64,000 nt of DNA from CAVSUR01 sp963846005 (GTDB taxonomy: Bacteria; Actinomycetota; Actinomycetes; Streptosporangiales; Streptosporangiaceae): NCBI GenBank assembly GCA_963846005.1, contig CAWJUH010000001.1, positions 806,001 through 870,000 on the forward strand. Reading direction: 5' to 3'. Shown piece after piece: positions 47,474 through 56,489 of this stretch. A model generated the notes under the pieces. The model was not told where the DNA came from, did not search any database, and saw nothing but the letters and a program-made list of their open reading frames with translations. How positions within the stretch are numbered: position 1 is the first letter of the stretch; the number at the start of each line of letters is the position of its first letter. The translations under genes were made by a program, and so were the position numbers.

Positions 47474-50400
47474 TCAGTCCTCAGCGGCGCCGCCCCGCAG
47501 CGATTCCAGCAACCCGGGCAGGTCGTCGGGCCGGACCAGGACGTCACGGGCCTTGGAGCCTTCGCTCGGGCCGACCACGTCGCGGCTCTCCAGCAGGTCC
47601 ATCAGCCGGCCGGCCTTGGCGAAGCCGACGCGCAGCTTGCGCTGCAGCATCGAGGTGGACCCGAACTGAGTGGACACGATGAGCTCGGCCGCGGCGATCA
47701 GCAGCTCGAGGTCGTCGCCGATGTCGGCGTCGATCTCCCGCTTGGCGCTGGCCGCCGCGGTCACGTCCTCGCGGTAGTCGGGCTCGGCCTGCTTGGTGCA
47801 GTGCGCCACGATCTCGCGGATCTCCTTCTCCGCGACGTACGCGCTCTGCAGCCGGATCGGCTTGCTCGCCCCCATCGGCAGGAACAGCGAGTCACCCTGG
47901 CCGACCAGCTTCTCCGCGCCGGGCTGGTCCAGGATGACCCGGCTGTCGGTGAGGCTCGAGGTGGCGAAGGCCAGCCGGGACGGCACGTTGGCCTTGATCA
48001 GGCCGGTCACCACGTCGACCGACGGGCGCTGGGTGGCCAGGACCAGGTGAATGCCGGCCGCCCGGGCCAGCTGGGTGATCCGCACGACCGCGTCCTCGAC
48101 GTCCCGCGGGGCGACCATCATCAGGTCGGCCAGCTCGTCGACGATCACCAGCAGGTACGGATAGGGGACGTAGACCCGCTCGCTGCCCGGCGGCGGAGTC
48201 AGCTTGCCCGCGCGGACCGCCTTGTTGAAGTCGTCGACGTGCCGGAACCCGGAGGCGGCCAGGTCGTCGTAGCGGCGGTCCATCTCCCCCACCACCCACT
48301 CCAGGGCCTCGGCGGCCTTCTTGGGGTTGGTGATGATCTGGGTGATCAGGTGCGGGATGCCCGAGTAGGCGGCCAGCTCGACCCGTTTGGGGTCGACCAG
48401 GATCAGCCGCACCTGCTCCGGCGTGGCCCGCATCATGACCGAGGTGATCAGCGAATTGATACAGGTGGAGTTGTGGGTGGGGATGCACGAGCGGCTAGCC
48501 AGGTAGAGCCGGCTCGGGCTGTCCACCTGGATGCAGCGCACCGGAACCGAGGCCACCGGGCGGGCCGCGACGATGTAGCGGCAGGACGCCGGGCTGCCCG
48601 GAGTCAGGGCTCGCTGCCTGGCGGCCTTGCGTCCCAGCCGGAAGACGACATCACCGGGCAGGAACGCCACCGTGAACGCCGTCGAGGTCTCCGCTGTCCG
48701 CCCCCGGCAGGGCCTGGCCCGCATCGTCGCCTTATAGCCGAGGCCGGTGGCCAGCTCCAGGACCCCACGGGCCAGCCGCTCGTTCGTGGCGGTGTACTCC
48801 ACCCCGCCGCGCTTCGCGCAGTACCCGTCGGTGTCGAGCAGCCCGGCCAGCAAGGCACGACGCTGCCCGGCGGACGCCTGCAGGTAGCTGGCGGGAATGT
48901 GCTTGTCCCCGAGCACGCCAAGGCTTCGCAGCTTGGGCTTCAACCCGGCCCGGGCGTCATGCCATGCCGACTCGGAGAACCGCTCGCCGATGCCGTAGAG
49001 CAGGGGCCAGGAGGTCGGGCGGACCTCATATCCCTCCGCCCGGATGGCGTCCAGAACCTCGGTGTCGGCGCTGGTGATCCTCGGCCCGTCCGAATGGCCG
49101 TCACCCAGCCAGGCTCCCAGCGTGTACGGCCCGACCGGGAGATCTTGCTCGGCGTATCCGAGCGGGCCCGCCAGCGGCACACTGTGGTTCACCCGGCCGG
49201 CCGCACGCAGCGATGCAGCGATCTGCGCGGTGGTGACCGGTTCGGAGTCGGTCTCGCGGAGCTGCCCGTTACCAGCCCGGATGCCGACCCGCTCAGCCAG
49301 CGCCTTGTACATCAGGTGCCGGGAGTATGCCGGGGCCCAGAAGCCCACCGTCCGCCCGCCGCGCTGATAGCGGGGACGGATTTGCCTGCCTTCCTTCGGC
49401 AGCCGGCCCGCGACCCGGTACACGGCGCCACGGAAGATCTCGCCCGCGTCGGCAATAACTTCCGCCGTTCCGACCAGGCGATCAGGTTCGCTCAGCACCT
49501 CCGCCGCGCGCGCTTGTACCCGCCGCACGTCTGCGGCCGGCCAGTACAGCCGTCCCCGCGGCGGCCGGGACCGCTGCTGGCGTCCGGCCACAGTGCGGGT
49601 GCGCCATAGGTGCTCCGCGTCGGCGACGATAATGGTGCCGTCGCTGAATTCGACCTCGTAACACGGCCGGCCGTGCATGACGCCGGTGGCCGCCAGCACG
49701 GCGCAGGGCCGCCCGGTCTCGTCGAACACCTGGCTGCCGACCTTGACCTCGCCCATGGTCGTCCAGCCCGCGGGGGTCGGGATCGCGGTGTCCAGGGCCA
49801 GGGCCTTGCCCGCGCCGGTGGCGCCGGCGATGAGCATATGAGGCATCTTCGCGATGTTCGCGACCACGGTGCGGCCCTCGACGTCCTTGCCGAGGCCGAC
49901 CACCATCGGGTGGTGGTCGGCGGTGGCCACCGGGGAGCGGAGCACGTCGCCGAGGCTGACGATCTCCCTGTCGGTGTTGGGGATCTCCACCCCGATCGCC
50001 GACTTGCCCGGGATCGGCGACAAGATCCGCACGTCGGCGCTCTTGACCGCGTAGGCGATGTTCCTCGAGAGCGCGGTGACCCGCTCGACCTTCACCGCGT
50101 CGCCCAGCTCGATCTCATAGCGGGTCACGGTCGGGCCGCGGGTGAAGCCGGTCACCTGGGCGTCGACCTGGAACTGGTCCAGCACCTCGGACAGCGCCGC
50201 CACCATCGCGTCGTTGGCGCGGGTCCTGGACTTCGGCGCGCTGCCCGGCTTGAGCATGGCCGGCGGCGGCAGCGTGTAGCTGGAGTCGCTGGAGGCGGCC
50301 AGCGTGAGCTGCTCGGGCTTGCCGGGCCTGGCCCCGGCCGCCGCGGCGGGCTCGTCCGCGCCCGCGGCTGCGGCGGCCGGGCCCGGCGCGCCGTCCGCGC

Positions 50401-51736
50401 CGAACCACGACTGCCGCCACGCCTCGGTCGCGCCGGCGTCCGGCCCGGACCCGGCCCCGGAGGCGAGGCGCGGCCCGGCCGCGGCGTGCTGGCCCTGACC
50501 GGGTGATCCGAACATCAGCGAGTCCGGCATCGGCTCGGGCGGCGCCGGCGGCGGGCCGGCTGCGGCGGCGTCCTGGCCGGCGGCGCCGCGGCGGCCGGTG
50601 TTCGGCGGCTCGCCGCCGGCGACCGACTTGCGCGACAGCGTGCCGCCGAGCAGCGGCGTGTCGTACGGCTGCTCGTGCTCGCCGAGGCCGAGCGCGTCCT
50701 GGCGCCTGCGGCCGCGCAGCGGCAGGCCGGGGATGAACCCGGTCCCCGGCTCGCCCTCCTCGCGCTCAGCGTCCGCCGCCGCGCCGTCGTCGCCGCGGCG
50801 GCGCAGCCGGGCCAGCTCGGCGAGCCGTTCCGGCACCCGGTGCAGCGGCGTCCCGGTGATCACCAGCAGGCCGAAGCCGGCCACCAGGGCCAGCAGCGGC
50901 GCGGCCGCCCAGAAGGTCAGCACCTTGACCAGCGGCGCGGAGGCGGCGTAGCCGATCAGGCCGCCGGCCTGGCCGCGGTGCGGCTTGGGCGTGCCGTTGG
51001 CGACGCTGACCAGGCCGAGGATCCCGATGATCAGCGCGGTCCAGCCGATCACCATCCGCGCGGTGGCGGCGTTCCTGTCCGGATGCCGCAAGAACCGCCA
51101 GGCGAGCAGCCCGCACAGCAGCGGCACCGTCCAGGCCGCCGAGCCGAACGCGCCGAGCACGGCCGCCGACAGGACCCGGCCGGCCGCGCCGGGCAGGTGC
51201 CACCAGGCGACCGACGCGGCGAGCACCCCGGCCGCCAGCACGGCCAGGCCGATGCCGTCGCGCCGGTGCTCGGGCTCCAGGTCGCGGGCGCTGCGGCCGA
51301 CGGCGCGGGCGGCCGCGCCGACGGTGTGCGCCAGCAGCATCCAGATCGCGGTGACCGCCGAGACGACCCAGCCGCCCAGCACCATGACCGGGTTGGCGGA
51401 CGCCGCCTTGCGGGACCCGGCGCGGCCGCGGACCCGGCCGTAGGAGCGGCTGCGGGCGGCGGGCCGCCGGGCCGCGGACGCGCGGGCAGAGCCGGCGGCC
51501 CGGCTCGCGCCGGACCGGCTGCTGCCGGACCGGCCCCCGCTGCCGGACCGGCCGGATGCGGGCGTCCTGGCGCGGCCCGCGGCCGCGGCGGACCGGGAGC
51601 GGCCTGCCGCTCCGGCGCGCGGGCGCGGGACGCCGTCAGCGGCCTGCGGGCGCGCGGAGCCTTCAGCGGCCTTCAGGCGTGCAGAGCCTTCAGCGGTCTT
51701 GAGGCGTGCAGAGCCCTTAGGCGCACGTGTCGCCAT
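47474..51736 (-). CDS. ftsK: DNA translocase FtsK/SpoIIIE with an intein in the Walker A motif
   Basis: The precursor has about 1420 residues; without the 445-residue intein it is 975. The N-terminus is a basic repeat region, then four or five membrane helices (VVSAVTAIWMLLAHTVG, LAVLAAGVLAASVAWW, ALIIGILGLVSV, LLALVAGFGLLVITG), a long Pro/Ala linker, and the motor domain. The P-loop is GATGAGK, then the intein, then STCINSLITS and LVDPKRVEL. Walker B (LLVIVDELADLMM) and the DNA-reading gamma domain (VSTQFGSTSMLQRKLRVGFAKAGRLMDLLE) follow. It pumps DNA at division. ATG 51736 is chosen; one at 51757 is also possible. Confidence 0.95.
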   Translation of the reverse strand: MATRAPKGSARLKTAEGSARLKAAEGSARPQAADGVPRPRAGAAGRSRSAAAAGRARTPASGRSGSGGRSGSSRSGASRAAGSARASAARRPAARSRSYGRVRGRAGSRKAASANPVMVLGGWVVSAVTAIWMLLAHTVGAAARAVGRSARDLEPEHRRDGIGLAVLAAGVLAASVAWWHLPGAAGRVLSAAVLGAFGSAAWTVPLLCGLLAWRFLRHPDRNAATARMVIGWTALIIGILGLVSVANGTPKPHRGQAGGLIGYAASAPLVKVLTFWAAAPLLALVAGFGLLVITGTPLHRVPERLAELARLRRRGDDGAAADAEREEGEPGTGFIPGLPLRGRRRQDALGLGEHEQPYDTPLLGGTLSRKSVAGGEPPNTGRRGAAGQDAAAAGPPPAPPEPMPDSLMFGSPGQGQHAAAGPRLASGAGSGPDAGATEAWRQSWFGADGAPGPAAAAAGADEPAAAAGARPGKPEQLTLAASSDSSYTLPPPAMLKPGSAPKSRTRANDAMVAALSEVLDQFQVDAQVTGFTRGPTVTRYEIELGDAVKVERVTALSRNIAYAVKSADVRILSPIPGKSAIGVEIPNTDREIVSLGDVLRSPVATADHHPMVVGLGKDVEGRTVVANIAKMPHMLIAGATGAGKALALDTAIPTPAGWTTMGEVKVGSQVFDETGRPCAVLAATGVMHGRPCYEVEFSDGTIIVADAEHLWRTRTVAGRQQRSRPPRGRLYWPAADVRRVQARAAEVLSEPDRLVGTAEVIADAGEIFRGAVYRVAGRLPKEGRQIRPRYQRGGRTVGFWAPAYSRHLMYKALAERVGIRAGNGQLRETDSEPVTTAQIAASLRAAGRVNHSVPLAGPLGYAEQDLPVGPYTLGAWLGDGHSDGPRITSADTEVLDAIRAEGYEVRPTSWPLLYGIGERFSESAWHDARAGLKPKLRSLGVLGDKHIPASYLQASAGQRRALLAGLLDTDGYCAKRGGVEYTATNERLARGVLELATGLGYKATMRARPCRGRTAETSTAFTVAFLPGDVVFRLGRKAARQRALTPGSPASCRYIVAARPVASVPVRCIQVDSPSRLYLASRSCIPTHNSTCINSLITSVMMRATPEQVRLILVDPKRVELAAYSGIPHLITQIITNPKKAAEALEWVVGEMDRRYDDLAASGFRHVDDFNKAVRAGKLTPPPGSERVYVPYPYLLVIVDELADLMMVAPRDVEDAVVRITQLARAAGIHLVLATQRPSVDVVTGLIKANVPSRLAFATSSLTDSRVILDQPGAEKLVGQGDSLFLPMGASKPIRLQSAYVAEKEIREIVAHCTKQAEPDYREDVTAAASAKREIDADIGDDLELLIAAAELIVSTQFGSTSMLQRKLRVGFAKAGRLMDLLESRDVVGPSEGSKARDVLVRPDDLPGLLESLRGGAAED
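48470..49804 (-). mobile_element. FtsK intein, class 3 type (Ala1, Trp-Cys-Thr motif), with LAGLIDADG endonuclease
   Basis: The 445-residue insert begins ALALDTAIPTPAGWTTM, so position 1 is Ala rather than Cys or Ser. It ends CIPTHN before Ser. Trp67 follows His65 in ADAEHLWRT (block B), Cys424 is in VRCIQVDS (block F) and Thr443 precedes the terminal His-Asn. These three residues form the WCT signature that defines class 3 inteins, in which the block F Cys is the first nucleophile. Endonuclease motifs are LGAWLGDGHSDG and LLAGLLDTDGYC. Both boundaries were checked codon by codon. Confidence 0.92.
51635..51715. repeat. 27-bp repeat, three copies, at the ftsK N-terminus
   Basis: Three units encode GSARLKTAE, GSARLKAAE and GSARPQAAD in succession, giving the unfolded basic start of FtsK. 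Confidence 0.8.
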
Positions 51737-51931
51737 GCTGCCCACGGTAATGAGCATCCCCGGCCGGGCAAAGGATCACGCCTTCGCGGCGTGTCGGTGA
51801 CAGCCATTTTGCCCGGCCTTTCCCTGACCGTTCGCTCCGGCCGGTCCGGCGCGGGCATCGCGCCGCGCCCGCGGCCGCCGTAGATTCGTACTGCTGACGT
51901 CGTCCGCGAGGACCTGACCCGGGGAGGCCGC

Positions 51932-54316
51932 GTGCGCATCGCCATCGCCGGCGGCGGGCCCGGCGGGCTGTACTTCGCCGCGCTGGCCCGCCAGCTCGAC
52001 CCGGGCGCGCAGATTACCGTCTGGGAGCGCAACGCGGCCGACGACACGTTCGGCTTCGGCGTGGTGTTCTCCGACGAGACGCTGGGCGGCATCGAGAACG
52101 CCGACCCGGTCATCTACGCCGCGATGGAGCGCGAGTTCGCCCGCTGGGACGACATCGACGTGCACTACCGCGGCCAGGTGATCACCAGCGGCGGGCACGG
52201 GTTCGCCGCGATGAACCGGCGCCGCCTGCTGCAGATACTCCAGCAGCGCTGCGCCGATCTCGGCGTGCGGGTCCGCTACAAGACCCCGGCCCCGCCGCTG
52301 GCCGAGCTGGCCGGGGCGTTCGACCTGGTCGTCGGCGCGGACGGGGCCAACTCGGGGATCAGGGCTCAGCTGGGCAGCTCCTTGCGGCCGATAATTGAGC
52401 ACCGCCGGTGCAAGTACATGTGGCTCGGTACCGACCGGGTCTTCGACGCGTTCAAGTTCTTCATCGAGCAGACCCGCCACGGCGTGATGCAGGTGCACGG
52501 CTACCCCTACGACGCGCGCGGCAGCACGTTCATCGTGGAGATGCACGACGCGGTGTGGCGGGCCGCCGGGTTCGCGGCGCTCGCGCCGGCGGGCCTGGCG
52601 CCCGGCGAGTCGGACCATGCGTCGATCGCGCGGCTCGCCGAGCTGTTCGCCGGGCCGCTGGACGGGCACAAGCTGCTGGCCAACAACTCGCGCTGGATCA
52701 GCTTCGGCACCCTGCGGTGCGAGCGCTGGCGGGACGGCCACGTGGTGCTGCTCGGCGACGCGGCGCACACCGCGCACTTCTCCATCGGCTCGGGCACCAA
52801 GCTGGCCATGGAGGACGCGCTGGCCCTGGCCGCCTGCCTGCGCGAGCAGCCGGACGTGCCCGCGGCCCTGGCCGCCTACGAAGGCGAGCGCGCGCCCGTC
52901 GTCGCCTCCACCCAGCGAGCCGCGCAGGCCAGCCTGGAATGGTTCGAGAACCTCGGCCAGTACACCGGCCAGGAGCCCGAGCAGTTCGCGTTCAACATCA
53001 TCACCCGCAGCCGCCGGGTTACGCACGGCAACCTGCGGCTGCGGGACCCGGAGTTCACCGCCCGGATCGACGCCTGGTTCGCCCGCCACGAGGCCCGGCG
53101 CGGGAACGGCACCGGGTCGGCCGGGCCGCCGATGTTCACCCCGCTGCGGCTGCGCGGGCTGGAGCTGGCCAACCGGGTCGCGGTGTCGGCGATGGACATG
53201 TACTCGGCGGCGGACGGCACCCCGTCTGAGTTCCATCTGGTGCACCTGGGCGGCAAGGCGCTCGGCGGCGCCGGGCTGGTCATGACCGAGATGGTCTGCG
53301 TGAGCGCAGACGGGCGGATCACGCCGGGCTGCGCCGGGATGTACGCGCCGGAGCACGCGGCGGCGTGGGCGCGGATCTGCGCGTTCGTGCACGCGCAGTC
53401 GCAGGCCAAGATCGGGCTGCAGCTCGGCCACTCCGGCCGCAAGGGCTCGACCCGGCTGATGTGGGAGGGCATGGACGAGCCGCTGCCGGACGGCAACTGG
53501 GAGGTGTGCGCGCCGTCGCCGCTGCCCTACAAGGCCGGGATCAGCCAGCAGCCGCGCGAGCTCAGCCTGGCCGGGATGGCTGAGATCAAGAGCCAGTTCG
53601 TGGCGGCCACGCAGGCGGCGGACCGGTGCGGCTTCGACCTGGTCGAGCTGCACTGCGCGCACGGCTACCTGCTGTCGTCGTTCATCTCGCCGCTGACCAA
53701 CCAGCGCGCCGACGCCTACGGCGGGTCGCTGGAACGGCGGCTGGCCTACCCGCTGGAGGTGTTCGCGGCGATGCGCGCGGCCTGGCCGGCCGGCAAGCCG
53801 ATGACCGTGCGGATCTCGGCCTGCGACTGGGCGCCGGGCGGGATCACCGGGGCGGACGCGGTGCAGATCGCGCGGGCGTTCGCCGCGGCGGGCGCGGACG
53901 CGGTGGACACCTCGACCGGGCAGGTGGTGGACGGCGAGCAGCCGGCCTTCGGCCGGTCCTACCAGACCCCGTTCGCCGACGCGATCCGCAATCAGGCGGG
54001 GGTGGCCGCGATCGCGGTCGGGGTGATCTCTTCCTTCGATGACGTGAACACGATCCTCACGGCCGGCCGGGCCGACCTGTGCGCGCTCGGCCGGGCCCAC
54101 CTGTACGACCCGAACTGGACCTTGCACGCCGCGGCCGAGCAGGGGTACGCCGGGCCGGGCGCGGCCTGGCCGCTGCCGTGGCGGGCCGGGTCGCGGCCGC
54201 CGCAGACCGGGCGGGCCGACGGGCCGCGGCCGCGGCTTGAGCTGATCCGCGCGGGGGCGCCGCGGACCCGGCACCGGCGGTGGCGGCCCGGTCCCGGGCC
54301 GGGGGCAGGCTCGTGA
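51932..54316 (+). CDS. Bifunctional aryl-CoA monooxygenase / OYE-type reductase (2-aminobenzoyl-CoA or salicylyl-CoA type)
   Basis: A 794-residue fusion. Residues 1-390 form a flavoprotein hydroxylase (AIAGGGPGGLYFAALAR, DLVVGADGANSGIR, VVLLGDAAHTAHFSIGSGTKLAMEDA). Residues about 405-760 form an old-yellow-enzyme domain (FTPLRLRGLELANRV, LQLGHSGRKG, ELHCAHGYLLSSFISPLTNQR, GGSLERR). This fusion is known from 2-aminobenzoyl-CoA monooxygenase/reductase and salicylyl-CoA 5-hydroxylase relatives. GTG 51932 has GGGGAGG upstream. The next gene, a RidA protein, overlaps it, and an aryl-CoA ligase follows. Substrate is inferred. Confidence 0.85.
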   Translation: MRIAIAGGGPGGLYFAALARQLDPGAQITVWERNAADDTFGFGVVFSDETLGGIENADPVIYAAMEREFARWDDIDVHYRGQVITSGGHGFAAMNRRRLLQILQQRCADLGVRVRYKTPAPPLAELAGAFDLVVGADGANSGIRAQLGSSLRPIIEHRRCKYMWLGTDRVFDAFKFFIEQTRHGVMQVHGYPYDARGSTFIVEMHDAVWRAAGFAALAPAGLAPGESDHASIARLAELFAGPLDGHKLLANNSRWISFGTLRCERWRDGHVVLLGDAAHTAHFSIGSGTKLAMEDALALAACLREQPDVPAALAAYEGERAPVVASTQRAAQASLEWFENLGQYTGQEPEQFAFNIITRSRRVTHGNLRLRDPEFTARIDAWFARHEARRGNGTGSAGPPMFTPLRLRGLELANRVAVSAMDMYSAADGTPSEFHLVHLGGKALGGAGLVMTEMVCVSADGRITPGCAGMYAPEHAAAWARICAFVHAQSQAKIGLQLGHSGRKGSTRLMWEGMDEPLPDGNWEVCAPSPLPYKAGISQQPRELSLAGMAEIKSQFVAATQAADRCGFDLVELHCAHGYLLSSFISPLTNQRADAYGGSLERRLAYPLEVFAAMRAAWPAGKPMTVRISACDWAPGGITGADAVQIARAFAAAGADAVDTSTGQVVDGEQPAFGRSYQTPFADAIRNQAGVAAIAVGVISSFDDVNTILTAGRADLCALGRAHLYDPNWTLHAAAEQGYAGPGAAWPLPWRAGSRPPQTGRADGPRPRLELIRAGAPRTRHRRWRPGPGPGAGS

Positions 54317-54705
54317 TCGAGCGCGTCAACCCGCCGTCGCTGGCCGCCCCGTCCGGGTTCGCGCACGCGGTGCGGGCCGCGGGCACGGTGGTGTTCCTGG
54401 CCGGGCAGACCGCGATGCGGCCGGACGGGACGATCGCCGGCGCGACGGTGGCGGAGCAGTTCGAGGTCGCTCTCGGCAACCTGCTGACCGCGCTGCGGGC
54501 CGCGGGCGGCGAGCCGGGACAGCTGGCCAGCCTGACGATCTACGCCGTGGACCTGGCCGACTACCAGGCGCACGGGGGCGAGATCGGCGCGGCGTGGCGG
54601 CGGCTGGCGGGCCGGGACTACCCGGCGATGGCCGCGGTGCAAGTCAGCCGGCTGTGGGACCCGGCGGCGCTGGTCGAGCTGCAGGGCTGGGCCGTGGTGC
54701 CCTGA
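54313..54705 (+). CDS. RidA-family enamine/imine deaminase
   Basis: A 130-residue protein of the RidA/YjgF family that hydrolyses reactive imines or enamines to carbonyl compounds. Seen: VRAAGTVVFLAGQTAMRPDGTI, QFEVALGNLLTALRAAGGEPGQLASLTIYAVDLADY and YPAMAAVQVSRLWDPAALVELQGWAVV, where the family Arg (in SRLWDP) and Glu are kept. It starts with GTG overlapping the upstream stop. In this operon it would fit release of ammonium from an amino-substituted ring product, an argument for 2-aminobenzoate as the substrate. Confidence 0.85.
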   Translation: MIERVNPPSLAAPSGFAHAVRAAGTVVFLAGQTAMRPDGTIAGATVAEQFEVALGNLLTALRAAGGEPGQLASLTIYAVDLADYQAHGGEIGAAWRRLAGRDYPAMAAVQVSRLWDPAALVELQGWAVVP

Positions 54706-54824
54706 GACCGGCCCGGACCCGGGCCGGGCCGGGCTGCGGTGATCTCACGGGCGTTGACTGCGGTCGCGCAGGCGGCATACTGAGGGCGTCCGGTGACCCC
54801 GCAGACGCCTCAGGAAGATCAGCA

Positions 54825-56489
54825 ATGGAGCTGTCGCCTTCTGCGCACGCTGACACCTTCTGCCGGGACCACCTGCCGCCGCCCGGCCAGTGGCCCGAGC
54901 TGGAGTTCACCCTCCCCGAGCTGCGCTACCCGGCCCGGCTGAACTGCGCCGGCGAGCTGCTGCATGCGACCATCGCGGCGCACGGCGCGGACCGGCCGTG
55001 CCTGCTCGCCCCCGGGACCAGCTGGAGCTACGGCGAGACCGCGGCGCGGGCGGCGCAGATCGCCCGGGTGCTGACCGAGGACCTCGGGCTGGTGCCCGGC
55101 AACCGGGTGCTGCTGCGCGGGCCGAACGCGCCGTGGCTAGCGGCCTGCTGGCTCGGCGTGGTGCTGGCCGGCGGGGTGGCGGTCACCACGATGACCATGC
55201 TGCGGGCCGGGGAACTGGCCACCATCTGCGACATCGGCCAGGTCCGGCTGGCGCTGTGCGACCACCGGTTCACCGCCGACCTGGCCGCGGCGGGCGTGCC
55301 CGGGCTGCGCGTCACCGGCTATGGCGAGCCCGGCGACCCGGCCGGGCTGGACGCGCTGGCCGCGGCCAAGCCCGGCTCGTTCGCGCCGGTGCTCACGGCC
55401 GCCGACGACGTGGCCATGATCGCGTTCACCTCGGGGACGACCGGCCGGCCGAAGGCCACGATGCACTTCCACCGCGACCTGCTCGCCATCGCGGACACCT
55501 TCTCCGCGCGGGTGCTCAAGCCGGAGCCCGGCGACCTGTTCACCGGCACCCCGCCGCTGGCGTTCACGTTCGGCCTCGGCGGCTTGCTGATCTTCCCGCT
55601 GCGGGCGGGCGCGGCCACCCTGCTGCTGGAGCGGGCCACCCCGGCCGAGCTGGCCGGGCTGATCGCCGCGCACGGCGTCACCGTCTGCTTCACCGCGCCG
55701 ACCGGCTACCGGGCGATGATCGCCGCCGGGACGGGCGGCCAGCTGCGCGGGCTGCGCCGGCCGGTGTCGGCCGGCGAGCACCTGCCCGCATCCACCTGGC
55801 AGGCGTTCCTGGACGCGACCGGCACTGCGATCATCGACGGCATCGGCAGCACCGAGCTGCTGCACATCTTCATCTCCGCGGCCGACGGTGACATCAGGCC
55901 CGGGTCCACCGGGCGGCCGGTGCCGGGCTACCGCGCGGTGATCCTGGACGCCGGCGGGCGCGAGCTGCCGGACGGTATGCCGGGCCGGCTGGCGGTGCGG
56001 GGGCCGACCGGCTGCCGGTACCTGGCCGGCGACCGGCAGCGCTCGTACGTGCAGCACGGCTGGAACATCACCGGCGACACCTACGTGCGCGACGCCGACG
56101 GCTACTTCTGGTACCAGGCCCGCTCCGACGACATCATCGTCTCCGCCGGGTACAACATCGCCGGGCCGGAGATCGAGGAAGTGCTGCTGGCGCACCCGGC
56201 CGTGGCCGAATGCGGCGTGGTCGCGATGCCGGACGACGCCCGCGGCCAGGTGGTGGCGGCGTTCGTGGTGCTGGCCGGCGACGGCGCGGGCCCGGCCGGG
56301 CCGGCTGCTCCCGGGCCGGAGCTGGCCCGGGAGCTGCAGGACTTCGTCAAGCAGCGGATCGCGCCGTACAAGTACCCGCGGGCGGTGGAGTTCGTGGCCG
56401 AGCTGCCCCGCACCAGTACCGGCAAGCTGCAGCGCTACAAGCTTCGGCAGCTGGCCGCCCGGGTCAGACTTCCACCACCACCGGGATGA
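54825..56489 (+). CDS. Aryl-CoA ligase of the benzoate/2-aminobenzoate-CoA ligase family
   Basis: A 554-residue adenylate-forming ligase. Motifs: IAFTSGTTGRPKATMHFH (P-loop-like), DGIGSTELLHIFIS (the GIGSTE form typical of benzoate-CoA ligases), GDTYVRDADGYFWYQARSDDIIVSAGYNIAGPEIEE and the C-terminal Lys in STGKLQRYK. ATG 54825 has AGGAAG about nine bases upstream. It would supply the aryl-CoA substrate of the monooxygenase encoded before it. Its end overlaps rnj by 26 bp on the other strand. Confidence 0.88.
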   Translation: MELSPSAHADTFCRDHLPPPGQWPELEFTLPELRYPARLNCAGELLHATIAAHGADRPCLLAPGTSWSYGETAARAAQIARVLTEDLGLVPGNRVLLRGPNAPWLAACWLGVVLAGGVAVTTMTMLRAGELATICDIGQVRLALCDHRFTADLAAAGVPGLRVTGYGEPGDPAGLDALAAAKPGSFAPVLTAADDVAMIAFTSGTTGRPKATMHFHRDLLAIADTFSARVLKPEPGDLFTGTPPLAFTFGLGGLLIFPLRAGAATLLLERATPAELAGLIAAHGVTVCFTAPTGYRAMIAAGTGGQLRGLRRPVSAGEHLPASTWQAFLDATGTAIIDGIGSTELLHIFISAADGDIRPGSTGRPVPGYRAVILDAGGRELPDGMPGRLAVRGPTGCRYLAGDRQRSYVQHGWNITGDTYVRDADGYFWYQARSDDIIVSAGYNIAGPEIEEVLLAHPAVAECGVVAMPDDARGQVVAAFVVLAGDGAGPAGPAAPGPELARELQDFVKQRIAPYKYPRAVEFVAELPRTSTGKLQRYKLRQLAARVRLPPPPG

